DNA from: Acidimicrobiales bacterium
GTDB taxonomy: Bacteria > Actinomycetota > Acidimicrobiia > Acidimicrobiales > SHLQ01
Assembly: GCA_013002375.1 (NCBI GenBank)
Contig: JABDJW010000395.1
Span: 1-10,213, forward strand
Direction of reading: 5' to 3'
Length of the DNA stretch: 10,213 bases
Of the stretch, positions 1 to 5,918 are shown piece after piece. The position numbers were made by a program, and so were the translations under genes. Within the stretch, counting starts at the first letter, position 1; every line of letters begins with the position of its first letter. The notes beneath the pieces were generated by a model. It worked only from the letters and a program-made list of their open reading frames with translations, searched no databases and was not told where the DNA came from.

Positions 1-210
1 GTCGCCGACGACGTCGAGACCGAGCACCGAGGCGGTGCCACTCGTGGGCGTCAGCAAGCCCGCGCAAAGCCGCAACAAGGAGGTCTTCCCGGCACCGTTC
101 GGGCCCTGAAGCAGCACGATCTCACCGGCGTCAACCGAGAGGTCGACGCCGGCCAACGCCGGGAAGCGGCCGAGCAGGGCCACGACCGAATCGAGCGCTA
201 CGACGGTCAC
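1..210 (-). CDS. ABC transporter ATP-binding protein, N-terminal part (CcmA-like), cut by window edge
   Basis: Seventy codons are visible, read from a GTG at 210 toward position 1, and the gene continues beyond the window. A Walker A motif GPNGAGKT lies at residues 36-43, preceded by the usual strand with 'AGEIVLLQ' and followed by 'LLRLCAGLLTPTSG'. This is the classic ABC ATPase start, and the P-loop should bind ATP to power a membrane permease. The wording around the P-loop resembles haem-exporter ATPases (CcmA, cytochrome c maturation), but the signature motif, Walker B and any permease gene are outside the window, so the substrate is uncertain. The start is well defined: an in-frame TGA lies two codons upstream of the GTG, and a TACCGT hexamer lies 6 nt upstream, fitting a leaderless transcript. 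The gene is divergent from the sortase. Confidence 0.85.
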   Translation of the reverse strand, partial: MTVVALDSVVALLGRFPALAGVDLSVDAGEIVLLQGPNGAGKTSLLRLCAGLLTPTSGTASVLGLDVVGD

Positions 211-216
211 AAATCA

Positions 217-222
217 ACGGTA
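217..222 (-). promoter_or_regulatory. Putative -10 element (TACCGT) of the ABC ATPase gene
   Basis: On the minus strand TACCGT fits the actinobacterial TANNNT -10 pattern and stands 6 nt before the GTG start at 210. Transcription would start at or next to the start codon, so the mRNA would be leaderless. No -35 hexamer is convincing. Confidence 0.5.
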
Positions 223-283
223 CCGGGGACCGCGGGCTGTTCGGCCATCGAACGAGGCCGTCTACTCGAGGCACGCCGAAGAC

Positions 284-381
284 GACGAGTCCAGGAGGGC
301 GGAGCGGAGCGGAGCCCGGCTCTGCGCTTGGCGTTCTGCAGAGGAGCCGCAGGCGACGAGTGCAGGAGCGAGGAACGAGCG
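284..381. repeat. Degenerate direct repeats and hairpin between divergent genes
   Basis: The 262-base gap between the ABC ATPase and the sortase holds no credible gene. It has two copies of a 14-mer differing at one base: GACGAGTCCAGGAG at 284-297 and GACGAGTGCAGGAG at 355-368. Each is followed by related purine-rich sequence, 'GGCGGAGCGGAGCGGAGC' in the first and 'CGAGGAACGAGCG' in the second. Between them CGGCTCTGC (317-325) can pair with 338-349, which reads GCAGAG then GAGCCG, forming a 9-bp stem with a 3-nt bulge and a 12-nt loop. This looks like a dispersed intergenic repeat family (inference). A terminator or transcript-stabilising role is possible but unproven. Confidence 0.45.
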
Positions 382-458
382 GGCAACACGGCTAAAGCTC
401 ACATAAGCCCCCGATGACAATCGGCCCCCTATGCCTCAGGTACCCCCTCCGCTTCGTC

Positions 459-464
459 GATACT
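459..464 (+). promoter_or_regulatory. Putative -10 element (GATACT) of the sortase gene
   Basis: GATACT ends 8 nt before the ATG at 473. It matches the local [T/G]ANNNT pattern but has G instead of T at the first base, so it is weaker than the others. A GGAGG at 465-469 lies only 3 nt from the ATG, too close for an ideal Shine-Dalgarno site, so either near-leaderless or weak SD initiation is possible. Confidence 0.3.
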
Positions 465-472
465 GGAGGCCT

Positions 473-1870
473 ATGTCCCTGTCCCTGTCGCGCGTGCTGG
501 GAAGCGTCGGTCGCTTCTTCATCGGCACCGGCGTCGTACTGCTGCTGTTCGCCGGTTACCAGCTGTGGGGCACCGGCATCCAGGAGGCCCGGGCCCAGAA
601 CAGCCTCGAGAACGAATTCGACAAGTTACTCGAACAAGCCGATGCCCTCGGCGTCGACCAGACATCACCCGACCTGTCGAATGTCACCGAGCGCACCGAG
701 CCACCTCCCGAAGAACTCGAAGAGCTACTCGATCCCACCGGCCCGAGGTTCGATCCCGCGCTGGCCGCGCTCTACTTCCCCGACGGCGGCGAACCGCTGG
801 CCCGTATCGAGATACCCGCGATCGGCATCGAGAAGATCGTGCTCGAGGGCGTCCACGTCGAAGATCTGCGCCAGGGCCCCGGCCACTACTCCTCGACACC
901 GGCTCCCGGCCAGGCCGGCAACTCCAGCATCGCCGGCCACCGCACGACCTACGGTCAACCGTTCCACAATCTGGACAAGTTGGTCAGCGGCGACGAGATC
1001 GTCGTCGAGACCGTGCAGGGCCGATTCACCTACCGGGTCATTCCGCAGGCGCAGCAGTACTGGGGCGACGGCGAATACTGTCGGGCCCTCGACCAGAGCC
1101 GGGCCCAGCGCCTCACCGAAGGCTTGCCCGCGGCAGCGATCGAATCCGGCCTGCTCCCGCTGAACCTGCCCGACGATTTCGCGATCGGCGCGCTCGACGG
1201 CATCACCTACTTCGACACCAGCGAGCAGTCGGGCGATCAGGGCACGCCGACCCGCATCGACGAACCCGGCCAGCTCGGCCACTTCATCGTCGACCCGGGC
1301 TCGACCTGCGTGATCGAGGACTACAACGACAACCGCATCACCCTCACGGCGTGCCACCCCAAGTACACGGCTCGCCAGCGGATCATCGTGCAGGCGGTCC
1401 TGGTGGGCGTACCCGCCGATGCTCCGCCGGTCGCTCGCCCCGCCGGTGGCGACGAGGGCTTGGCTTCGGAGTTCCCCGACGAGAACCCGGTCGACCAAGC
1501 CACCACCGCGCCGGTGCCGAGCACCATCAACACCGGCGACGACGAACCGCCCTCCTCGACCACGACTCCTCTGGCCGAGACCGCATCGGCCAACACGATC
1601 GCCGCCGCACCGACCCAAACACCGCCCGGCCCCTTCGGCGCAGACGCGTTCGCCACGCCGGCCGATCTCGACGAGGGCCTCGGCTGGAGTTGGCAGTACC
1701 TGCCCTACGCCACGCTGTTCGGTTCGCTCACGATGCTGATCTACGTGATCGGCAGCTACTTCGCCCTCACCTGGCGCCGTATCCCGAGCTGGGCGCTGAT
1801 GCTCCTACCGGTGGCCATCGGCCTCTTCCTGACCTTTGAGCAGGTGGACAAGATCCTCCCCGCCTACTGA
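473..1870 (+). CDS. Class E-type sortase with large internal insertion and C-terminal membrane segments
   Basis: A 465-residue membrane-anchored cysteine transpeptidase that would join sorted surface proteins to a cell-envelope acceptor. An N-terminal membrane segment spans about residues 14-33. The catalytic core begins near 105 ('LARIEIPAIGIEKIV'). The active-site His is H156 in 'SSIAGHRTTYG', the Cys is C294 in 'TLTACHPKYTARQRIIV', and the Arg is probably R303. About 80 residues (roughly 190-270) separate strands normally joined by a short loop, and C203 and C279 flank this stretch. After the core come a Thr/Pro/Asp-rich linker (about 315-400) and two hydrophobic helices (about 410-433 and 438-454), so the protein is roughly twice the usual sortase length. 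I chose the ATG at 473 because it sits just ahead of the membrane segment; an in-frame ATG at 431 would add 14 residues. The family assignment is firm; the exact class and substrates are not, and no LPXTG-like protein is visible nearby. Confidence 0.9.
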   Translation: MSLSLSRVLGSVGRFFIGTGVVLLLFAGYQLWGTGIQEARAQNSLENEFDKLLEQADALGVDQTSPDLSNVTERTEPPPEELEELLDPTGPRFDPALAALYFPDGGEPLARIEIPAIGIEKIVLEGVHVEDLRQGPGHYSSTPAPGQAGNSSIAGHRTTYGQPFHNLDKLVSGDEIVVETVQGRFTYRVIPQAQQYWGDGEYCRALDQSRAQRLTEGLPAAAIESGLLPLNLPDDFAIGALDGITYFDTSEQSGDQGTPTRIDEPGQLGHFIVDPGSTCVIEDYNDNRITLTACHPKYTARQRIIVQAVLVGVPADAPPVARPAGGDEGLASEFPDENPVDQATTAPVPSTINTGDDEPPSSTTTPLAETASANTIAAAPTQTPPGPFGADAFATPADLDEGLGWSWQYLPYATLFGSLTMLIYVIGSYFALTWRRIPSWALMLLPVAIGLFLTFEQVDKILPAY

Positions 1871-1896
1871 GGACGCCGGTCGCGGCAAACCACCCC

Positions 1897-1902
1897 TACG
1901 GT
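1897..1902 (+). promoter_or_regulatory. Putative -10 element (TACGGT) upstream of the lipoprotein gene
   Basis: TACGGT fits TANNNT and would start transcription near 1909-1910, a few nt before an ATG at 1913 and about 26 nt before the lipoprotein ATG at 1936. It is embedded in a small inverted repeat, CCACC (1890-1894) and GGTGG (1900-1904), with a 5-nt spacer. The inverted repeat could be an operator or a weak hairpin after the sortase gene. Confidence 0.4.
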
Positions 1903-1912
1903 GGGTAGCCGC

Positions 1913-1939
1913 ATGTCTTTCCACCGGGACCGAGCATGA
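1913..1939 (+). other. Possible 8-codon leader peptide overlapping the lipoprotein start
   Basis: An ATG at 1913 opens a reading frame for the peptide MSFHRDRA, closing at a TGA (1937-1939) that overlaps the lipoprotein ATG in an ATGA. With transcription starting near 1909 it would be the first, almost leaderless, start codon on the mRNA, and it could couple translation to the next gene. A chance arrangement cannot be excluded. Confidence 0.25.
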
Positions 1940-2523
1940 AGCACCCGCGGCGATTTGAACAGGTCGGTCGCCGGCTACCGGCGGCCCTGTTGTCGGTCGT
2001 CGTGTCGTTGGCCGCGGCCTGCGGATCGACCGACGAGACGACCGACCAGCCCGGCACGACGCTGGTACGCCCGCCCGACATCGTCGGCACCGTTGCGCCG
2101 ACCGAGGACACGGTTCCGCAGTGGTACGGCGAACCGACCCATCCGCTCGCCATTCACCTCGGCGAATGCGTGATCGACTGGGACTGGGTCGAGGACGGCG
2201 AACGCATCCAGATCATCACCAAGGTGCCCTGCGACGGGGTCCATCACCGCGAGGTCTATTACGAGACGAGTTTCCCGGCCGACCAGGATGCGCTCTACCC
2301 GGGCGAGGAATTGCTGAACGAATTCGCCCGCAACGAGTGCTACCGCGAGTTCGAGCCGTTCGTCGGTCGCACCTACGAGGAGTCCGAGCTCGACCTGCTC
2401 TTCACCGTCCCGCCCGAACGCGAGTTCCTCGACTCCACCGCCCGTTATCGGGGCATCACCTGCTTCGTCGTCGCGCCGGACGGCCAGGAGCTGACCGGCA
2501 CAGCCCGCAGCTCGGCGCGCTAG
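1936..2523 (+). CDS. Septum_form-domain lipoprotein
   Basis: A 195-residue predicted lipoprotein. A basic N-terminus and hydrophobic stretch (residues 14-28) lead to a lipobox 'SLAAAC' with C29 as the lipidated cysteine, followed by an acidic, Thr-rich spacer. The rest matches the actinobacterial Septum_form domain pattern: 'LGECVIDW' (C78), 'VPCDGVHHREVYYE' (C99), 'NECYREFEPFVG' with Y147 shortly after (C135), 'YRGITCFVV' (C176), and a final 'LTGTARSS'. The four conserved cysteines suggest two disulfides outside the cell. The domain name comes from an association with septum formation; its molecular function is not established. The final domain segment has 'PEREFLDSTARYRG' where relatives usually have a Trp and a 'GDR'-like turn. 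The ATG overlaps a possible leader peptide stop. It follows the sortase by 65 nt, so the two could be co-expressed. Confidence 0.8.
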   Translation: MKHPRRFEQVGRRLPAALLSVVVSLAAACGSTDETTDQPGTTLVRPPDIVGTVAPTEDTVPQWYGEPTHPLAIHLGECVIDWDWVEDGERIQIITKVPCDGVHHREVYYETSFPADQDALYPGEELLNEFARNECYREFEPFVGRTYEESELDLLFTVPPEREFLDSTARYRGITCFVVAPDGQELTGTARSSAR

Positions 2524-2524
2524 C

Positions 2525-2550
2525 GCTCGCTTCGCGCGGTGCGCGCGAGC
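2525..2550 (+). terminator. Bulged GC hairpin after the lipoprotein gene
   Basis: GCTCGC (2525-2530) pairs with GCGAGC (2545-2550), and inside it GCGC (2534-2537) pairs with GCGC (2541-2544) around a GGT loop. The left arm carries a 3-nt bulge (TTC). It begins 2 nt after the lipoprotein stop codon. There is no T-tract, so it may be a weak terminator or 3'-end stabiliser rather than a classic intrinsic terminator. Confidence 0.35.
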
Positions 2551-2584
2551 TCAAACGTTCCGCGTGAAGACCGCGCCACGTGAC

Positions 2585-2590
2585 TAGATT
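2585..2590 (+). promoter_or_regulatory. Putative -10 element (TAGATT) of the DUF5317 gene
   Basis: TAGATT is followed by exactly 7 nt (GGGGGCG) and then the ATG at 2598, the spacing expected when transcription begins at the start codon. This favours 2598 over the upstream in-frame GTG at 2580 and TTG at 2589, both of which lie in or before the promoter. Confidence 0.55.
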
Positions 2591-2597
2591 GGGGGCG

Positions 2598-3305
2598 ATG
2601 CTGCTCACCGTGATCGCCGTGGCCGTTGGACTCCTGCTCGGACGTTTGTCCGGAGGGGGGTTCGACCGGCTGGGCTCGACCCCGATTCGGTTCCCCTTGC
2701 TGATGGCGATCGGCCTCATCGTGCCCGCGCTGGCCGAGCGGTTCGACTGGCCGGCCACCAACTTCATCATCGTGGCCGCGTTGCTCGCCGTCGTCGCGTT
2801 TGCCGGGGCCAACATGCACATGGTCGGTATGGGCGTCGTGCTGGTCGGCATCACCATGAACCTCGCGCCGATCCTGGCCAACGGCGCAATGCCGGTCGAC
2901 CCCGAAGCCCTCACCTCGGCCGGCTTGGCGTCGGCCGAACAACTTCCGACGATCGAGCTGACCGCGCCCCGGCGGCTCGAGCAACCCGGCGACAAGCTCA
3001 CCTTCCTGGGCGACATCATCCCGTTGGGGATCACCGATCAGGTGCTGTCATTCGGCGATCTGGTCCTGCTGTTCGGCATCGCCGACATCGCGTTCAACCT
3101 CACCCGGCGCCGCCGGCGACACCATCGCCGCCCGGTGGGCGCTGACGAAGCGCTGGCCAAGATGTTCGGCGAGATCGACACCACGATCGGCATCACCGCC
3201 GATTTTGCCGACCAGCCTCGGCCCTCGGCGCTCACCGTGCCGCGGACGGAACGAGCGCCGACCGACGCTCAAGCGACGAGCGCAGCCAGACCGGCCCACG
3301 ACTGA
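2598..3305 (+). CDS. DUF5317 family integral membrane protein
   Basis: A 235-residue membrane protein of unknown function. Hydrophobic segments lie at about residues 1-17, 32-47, 54-70, 75-95 and 150-167. Family-like landmarks are 'ILANGAMPVDPEAL' (residues 93-105), 'FLGDIIPLG' (136-144) and 'SFGDLVLLFGIADI' (151-164). These match the asparagine/'MPV' and 'GD' signatures I associate with DUF5317, which is common in Actinobacteria and Firmicutes. A basic cluster (RRRRRHHRR, 170-178) follows the last helix, consistent with a cytoplasmic C-terminus, and the last ~60 residues look disordered. The start is set by the TAGATT hexamer 7 nt upstream. The 3' end overlaps the convergent glycoside hydrolase gene by 37 nt. 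No function can be assigned. Confidence 0.75.
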   Translation: MLLTVIAVAVGLLLGRLSGGGFDRLGSTPIRFPLLMAIGLIVPALAERFDWPATNFIIVAALLAVVAFAGANMHMVGMGVVLVGITMNLAPILANGAMPVDPEALTSAGLASAEQLPTIELTAPRRLEQPGDKLTFLGDIIPLGITDQVLSFGDLVLLFGIADIAFNLTRRRRRHHRRPVGADEALAKMFGEIDTTIGITADFADQPRPSALTVPRTERAPTDAQATSAARPAHD

Positions 3306-4423
3306 GGGATCGCGCCCAAGCCGGTGCCGTCATCGGGATCCCAGTATTCGGCCAGCCCGGACTGGGCCGCGCCATCGCGCAGCCAGCCGCCCAGCGTTTC
3401 GGCGACGTCGGGCCGCCCTTGGCGGCGGGCCGCGACCCACAGCAAATAGCTGAGTTGGGGCCACGCCGGGCCCCGCCAGTACGTGCGGGGCGCGAACATC
3501 GCTTCGGCCCGGTGCACGCCGGCGGGACCATAGGGCGCGCCGTAGGCCGCAGGGTCGAGGAGGGCCGCAAAACCGGCATCGAGTTGCGCGGGATCTTCGA
3601 CCACCAGCAGTCCGAGCATCGCGTCGAGCGACCGGGTTCGACCCGATCCGGCTTCGGTCGGCCCGGCATCGATCCAGGTTGTCAGTTCGGCATCCCAGCG
3701 CGCCTCGATGCGCGAAACCAGTTCTGCGGCCGGCGCAACCAGCGCCTGGGTCTCGGGATGGGCGTCGACCTCGGCCAGCTCGAAGCAGTTGAAGGCGAGC
3801 AAGGCATTGAAGCCGATGCTCGCGACCGGAAACTCGGGGTTCGCAATCGGAGACCCGACCCCGTTGCGTTCGATCGCGGCCACGAGATCGGATTTGTGGG
3901 CCCGCCACCGGTCGAGATCGAAGCCATCGCCCGGGCACATGTCATCCCAGCGAGGCGAGTCGTCGGCACCGGTCTCCCAAGGGTGACACAGCTCGACCAA
4001 TCCGGTGCGATGGCGGCGGCGATCGGCCAGCAGGAACTGCAGACCCCATCGAGCCCGATCGAGCAGCTCGGTGCCGATCCCGTTGCCACGCCGGCGGAGT
4101 TCGGCGATGGCATGGCCGTACATCGGCGGTTGGGTGATCGACGATGCATCGGTGCGGCCCCAGAGATCCGCGTGGGCCCCGGGATCGCGTTGGTAATTCA
4201 TGTGCGGTACGAACCCATGGGCGTCCTGGGTGGACAGGGCCTGGGTCAGCTCGGTGACGGCTCGTTCGGGCCGGCCGAGCGCAGCCCAGATGACCACGTG
4301 GAAACAGGAGTCCCACAGCCACTGCCAGGGGTAGACCTGCTCGTTCGGTGCGGCGTACCCCTCGGGCACCCAGTGGCGGTCGAGCATGGCCTCGATGGCG
4401 CCCAACTGGTCGGAGTTCTGCAC
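3269..4423 (-). CDS. GH63-like glycoside hydrolase, related to glucosylglycerate/mannosylglycerate hydrolases
   Basis: A 384-residue (alpha/alpha)6-barrel type hydrolase, probably cytoplasmic because no signal peptide is visible. Recognisable blocks are 'YPWQWLWDSCFH' (31-42), 'GFVPHMNY' (70-77), 'SSITQPPMYGHA' (94-105), 'CHPWETGADDSPRWD' (146-160), 'YWRGPAWPQLSYLL' (315-328) and 'AEYWDPDDGTGLGA' (358-371). These fit the MGH1-like/GH63 group, which includes hydrolases of the compatible solutes mannosylglycerate and glucosylglycerate. By analogy D154 would be the general acid and E359 the general base (my alignment by eye). Characterised members are nearer 420-450 residues, so this one is compact. 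The GTG start at 4423 sits 6 nt after a TAGACA hexamer; an ATG at 4387 is the alternative. It is divergent from a GT4 glycosyltransferase across 23 bp, which suggests a shared pathway. Another small alpha-glycoside or trehalase-like substrate is possible. Confidence 0.85.
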   Translation of the reverse strand: MQNSDQLGAIEAMLDRHWVPEGYAAPNEQVYPWQWLWDSCFHVVIWAALGRPERAVTELTQALSTQDAHGFVPHMNYQRDPGAHADLWGRTDASSITQPPMYGHAIAELRRRGNGIGTELLDRARWGLQFLLADRRRHRTGLVELCHPWETGADDSPRWDDMCPGDGFDLDRWRAHKSDLVAAIERNGVGSPIANPEFPVASIGFNALLAFNCFELAEVDAHPETQALVAPAAELVSRIEARWDAELTTWIDAGPTEAGSGRTRSLDAMLGLLVVEDPAQLDAGFAALLDPAAYGAPYGPAGVHRAEAMFAPRTYWRGPAWPQLSYLLWVAARRQGRPDVAETLGGWLRDGAAQSGLAEYWDPDDGTGLGAIPQSWAGLAALVA

Positions 4424-4429
4424 GCCCCC

Positions 4430-4439
4430 TGTCTATCGT
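4430..4439. promoter_or_regulatory. Overlapping divergent -10 elements for the GH63 and GT4 genes
   Basis: On plus, TATCGT (4434-4439) is followed by exactly 7 nt and the GT4 ATG at 4447. On minus, TAGACA (complement of 4430-4435) is followed by 6 nt and the GH63 GTG at 4423. The hexamers share the self-complementary TA at 4434-4435. The minus element lacks the final T of TANNNT and is the weaker call. Any -35 contacts would fall inside the opposite gene. Confidence 0.45.
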
Positions 4440-4446
4440 GCTGGTC

Positions 4447-5517
4447 ATGACCTCCCGTCGTCCCACCGTCGCCATCGTGTCGTTCCGCCTCGGTCTGAGC
4501 GACGGCGTGTCGGTCGTGGCCGGATCCTGGCGGCGCGCCTTCGAGCAGCTCGGCTACCGGACCAAGACCGTGGCCGGCGAAGGCCCGGTCGATTGCATCG
4601 TGCCCGAGCTCGCCATCGGCGCCGAACTCGAGCCCACCGCTGAACAACTTGCCGCGGCACTCGACGACGCCGACATCGTCGTGGTCGAAAACCTGTTGAC
4701 CATCCCCCTTCACCTGCCGGCGGCCCGAGCGCTGGCCCGGTACCTCCGCGGTCGCCCGGCGCTCCTGCATCACCACGACCCGCCGTGGCAGCGGGAGCGA
4801 TTCGCGCACGTCACCGAGCTACCGCCCGACGATCAGGCGTGGCGCCACGTCACCATCAACAAGCTGACCGAGACCGAGTTCGCCGAGCGCGGCCTGGCTG
4901 CCACCACGATCTACAACGGTTTCCGAGCCGACCCTCCGCCCGGCGATAGAGCCGGCACCCGAGCCCGTCTCGGTGTTTCCGAATCCACCCGCCTGGTCGC
5001 GCACCCGGTGCGAGCGATCGAGCGGAAGAACATCCCCGCGGCAATCGATCTGACCGCCCAGCTCGGCGGCACCTACTGGCTGCTGGGTGACCCCGAGGAA
5101 GGCTACGACGCGACCCTGGCCGAGCTGCTGGCCAACGCACCCTGCCCCGTCCTTCGCCACCGCGTCGACGCCATCGCCGACTGTTACGCGGCGTCGGACC
5201 TGGTTGCGTTCCCGTCGACGTGGGAGGGGTTCGGCAACCCGCCCATCGAGGCCGCGCTGTACCGTCGACCGGTGGTGGTCGGGCCGTATGCCGTGGGTGC
5301 CGAGATCCGAGCGATCGGATTTCGGTGGTTCGATCTCGAGACCATCGATCAGGCCGACGCCTTCTTGGCCCTGCCGCCGGATCATCCCGATCGTGTCGCC
5401 CTGCTCGACCACAATCAACGAGTCGCCATCGAGCACTTCTCAGAGGCCACCATGGTGGAAGCCCTGGCCCGGCTGATCGCCCAGGCGGGCTGGCCGCAAC
5501 CCGAGGCAACGCCATGA
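4447..5517 (+). CDS. GT4-family (GT-B fold) glycosyltransferase
   Basis: A 356-residue retaining glycosyltransferase that would move a sugar from a nucleotide-sugar donor to an unknown acceptor, in the cytoplasm. The N-terminal acceptor domain opens with 'VAIVSFRLGLSDGVSVVAGSW' split across residues 7-28 and 'TVAGEGPVD' (41-49). 'LLHHHDPPW' (106-114) is typical of the interdomain face. The donor domain begins near 165, with 'RAIERKNIP' (189-197) supplying phosphate-binding Arg/Lys and the EX7E motif of GT4 at E260-E268 in 'STWEGFGNPPIEAA'. Length is normal for the family. The ATG at 4447 lies 7 nt after a -10-like TATCGT, with no SD site. It is divergent from the GH63 hydrolase and overlaps the next gene by 4 nt. 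A role in making the glycoside that the neighbour hydrolyses is plausible, but donor and acceptor cannot be read from the sequence. Confidence 0.88.
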   Translation: MTSRRPTVAIVSFRLGLSDGVSVVAGSWRRAFEQLGYRTKTVAGEGPVDCIVPELAIGAELEPTAEQLAAALDDADIVVVENLLTIPLHLPAARALARYLRGRPALLHHHDPPWQRERFAHVTELPPDDQAWRHVTINKLTETEFAERGLAATTIYNGFRADPPPGDRAGTRARLGVSESTRLVAHPVRAIERKNIPAAIDLTAQLGGTYWLLGDPEEGYDATLAELLANAPCPVLRHRVDAIADCYAASDLVAFPSTWEGFGNPPIEAALYRRPVVVGPYAVGAEIRAIGFRWFDLETIDQADAFLALPPDHPDRVALLDHNQRVAIEHFSEATMVEALARLIAQAGWPQPEATP

Positions 5518-5825
5518 CCACACCCGACGACGATCCGTTCGCACCCGACCCCGACGACCCCGTCGTCCAACGCCGAGCCCGTTGGGCGCGGGTCGTCCGC
5601 GTGGCCAAGCGACTCGGCTACACGCTGTTCCTGGTCGCGATCGTCTTGTTCCTCGTTGGTTACGCTGCCGGTTTCACCACCCGCATCACCACCGCGATCG
5701 TCGTCGCCATCGTGGCCGGATCCATCGTCCTGGCTCCCGGCATCGTGTTCGGCTACGCGGTGAAGGCGGCGGACCGGGAGGACCGCATGCGAGCGATGGG
5801 ATTGCCCCCCGACACCGGTCACTAG
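5514..5825 (+). CDS. Small two-helix membrane protein
   Basis: A 103-residue protein of unrecognised family. An acidic Asp/Pro-rich N-terminus (residues 1-16) and a basic stretch (19-33) precede two hydrophobic helices, about 35-53 and 58-82, with a short 'TTRITT' turn between them. The charged tail 'KAADREDRMRAMG' is probably cytoplasmic. The ATG overlaps the glycosyltransferase stop in an ATGA, and a GAGG at 5503-5506 gives a Shine-Dalgarno site with 7-nt spacing, so it should be translationally coupled to the GT4 gene. Co-transcription suggests a membrane-associated accessory role, but this is inference from position only. Confidence 0.75.
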   Translation: MTTPDDDPFAPDPDDPVVQRRARWARVVRVAKRLGYTLFLVAIVLFLVGYAAGFTTRITTAIVVAIVAGSIVLAPGIVFGYAVKAADREDRMRAMGLPPDTGH

Positions 5826-5868
5826 CCCGGCGCGCCGACCCGCGTGTGGCCATCGGGCCCGGCCCGCC

Positions 5869-5874
5869 TAGCCT
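5869..5874 (+). promoter_or_regulatory. Putative -10 element (TAGCCT) of the TetR gene
   Basis: TAGCCT fits TANNNT and would start transcription near 5881, giving a leader of about 38 nt that includes the GAGGA Shine-Dalgarno site (5909-5913) before the GTG at 5919. No clear -35 box or long TetR-style palindrome overlaps it. Confidence 0.35.
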
Positions 5875-5918
5875 GGGCGCAGCCAGAAATCTGGTCCCGC
5901 AATCGAACGAGGAATGCC

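Noticed and set aside
207..389. Small minus-strand frame (60 codons) in the intergenic region
   Set aside because: Composed of the Arg/Ser/Pro-rich translation of the repeat area, overlaps the ABC gene start and has no promoter or Shine-Dalgarno support.
725..1618. Long minus-strand open frame (297 codons) opposite the sortase gene
   Set aside because: It lies entirely antisense to a gene with intact sortase motifs, has low-complexity Arg/Gly/Val composition and shows no family features. It is a GC-rich shadow frame.
565..1839. Long plus-strand frame (424 codons) within the sortase region
   Set aside because: Arg/Pro/His-rich translation in an alternative frame of the sortase gene, with no domains.
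3419..4450. Plus-strand frame (343 codons) opposite the GH63 hydrolase
   Set aside because: The minus-strand product has all the glycoside hydrolase blocks; this frame is its complement and has no recognisable motif.
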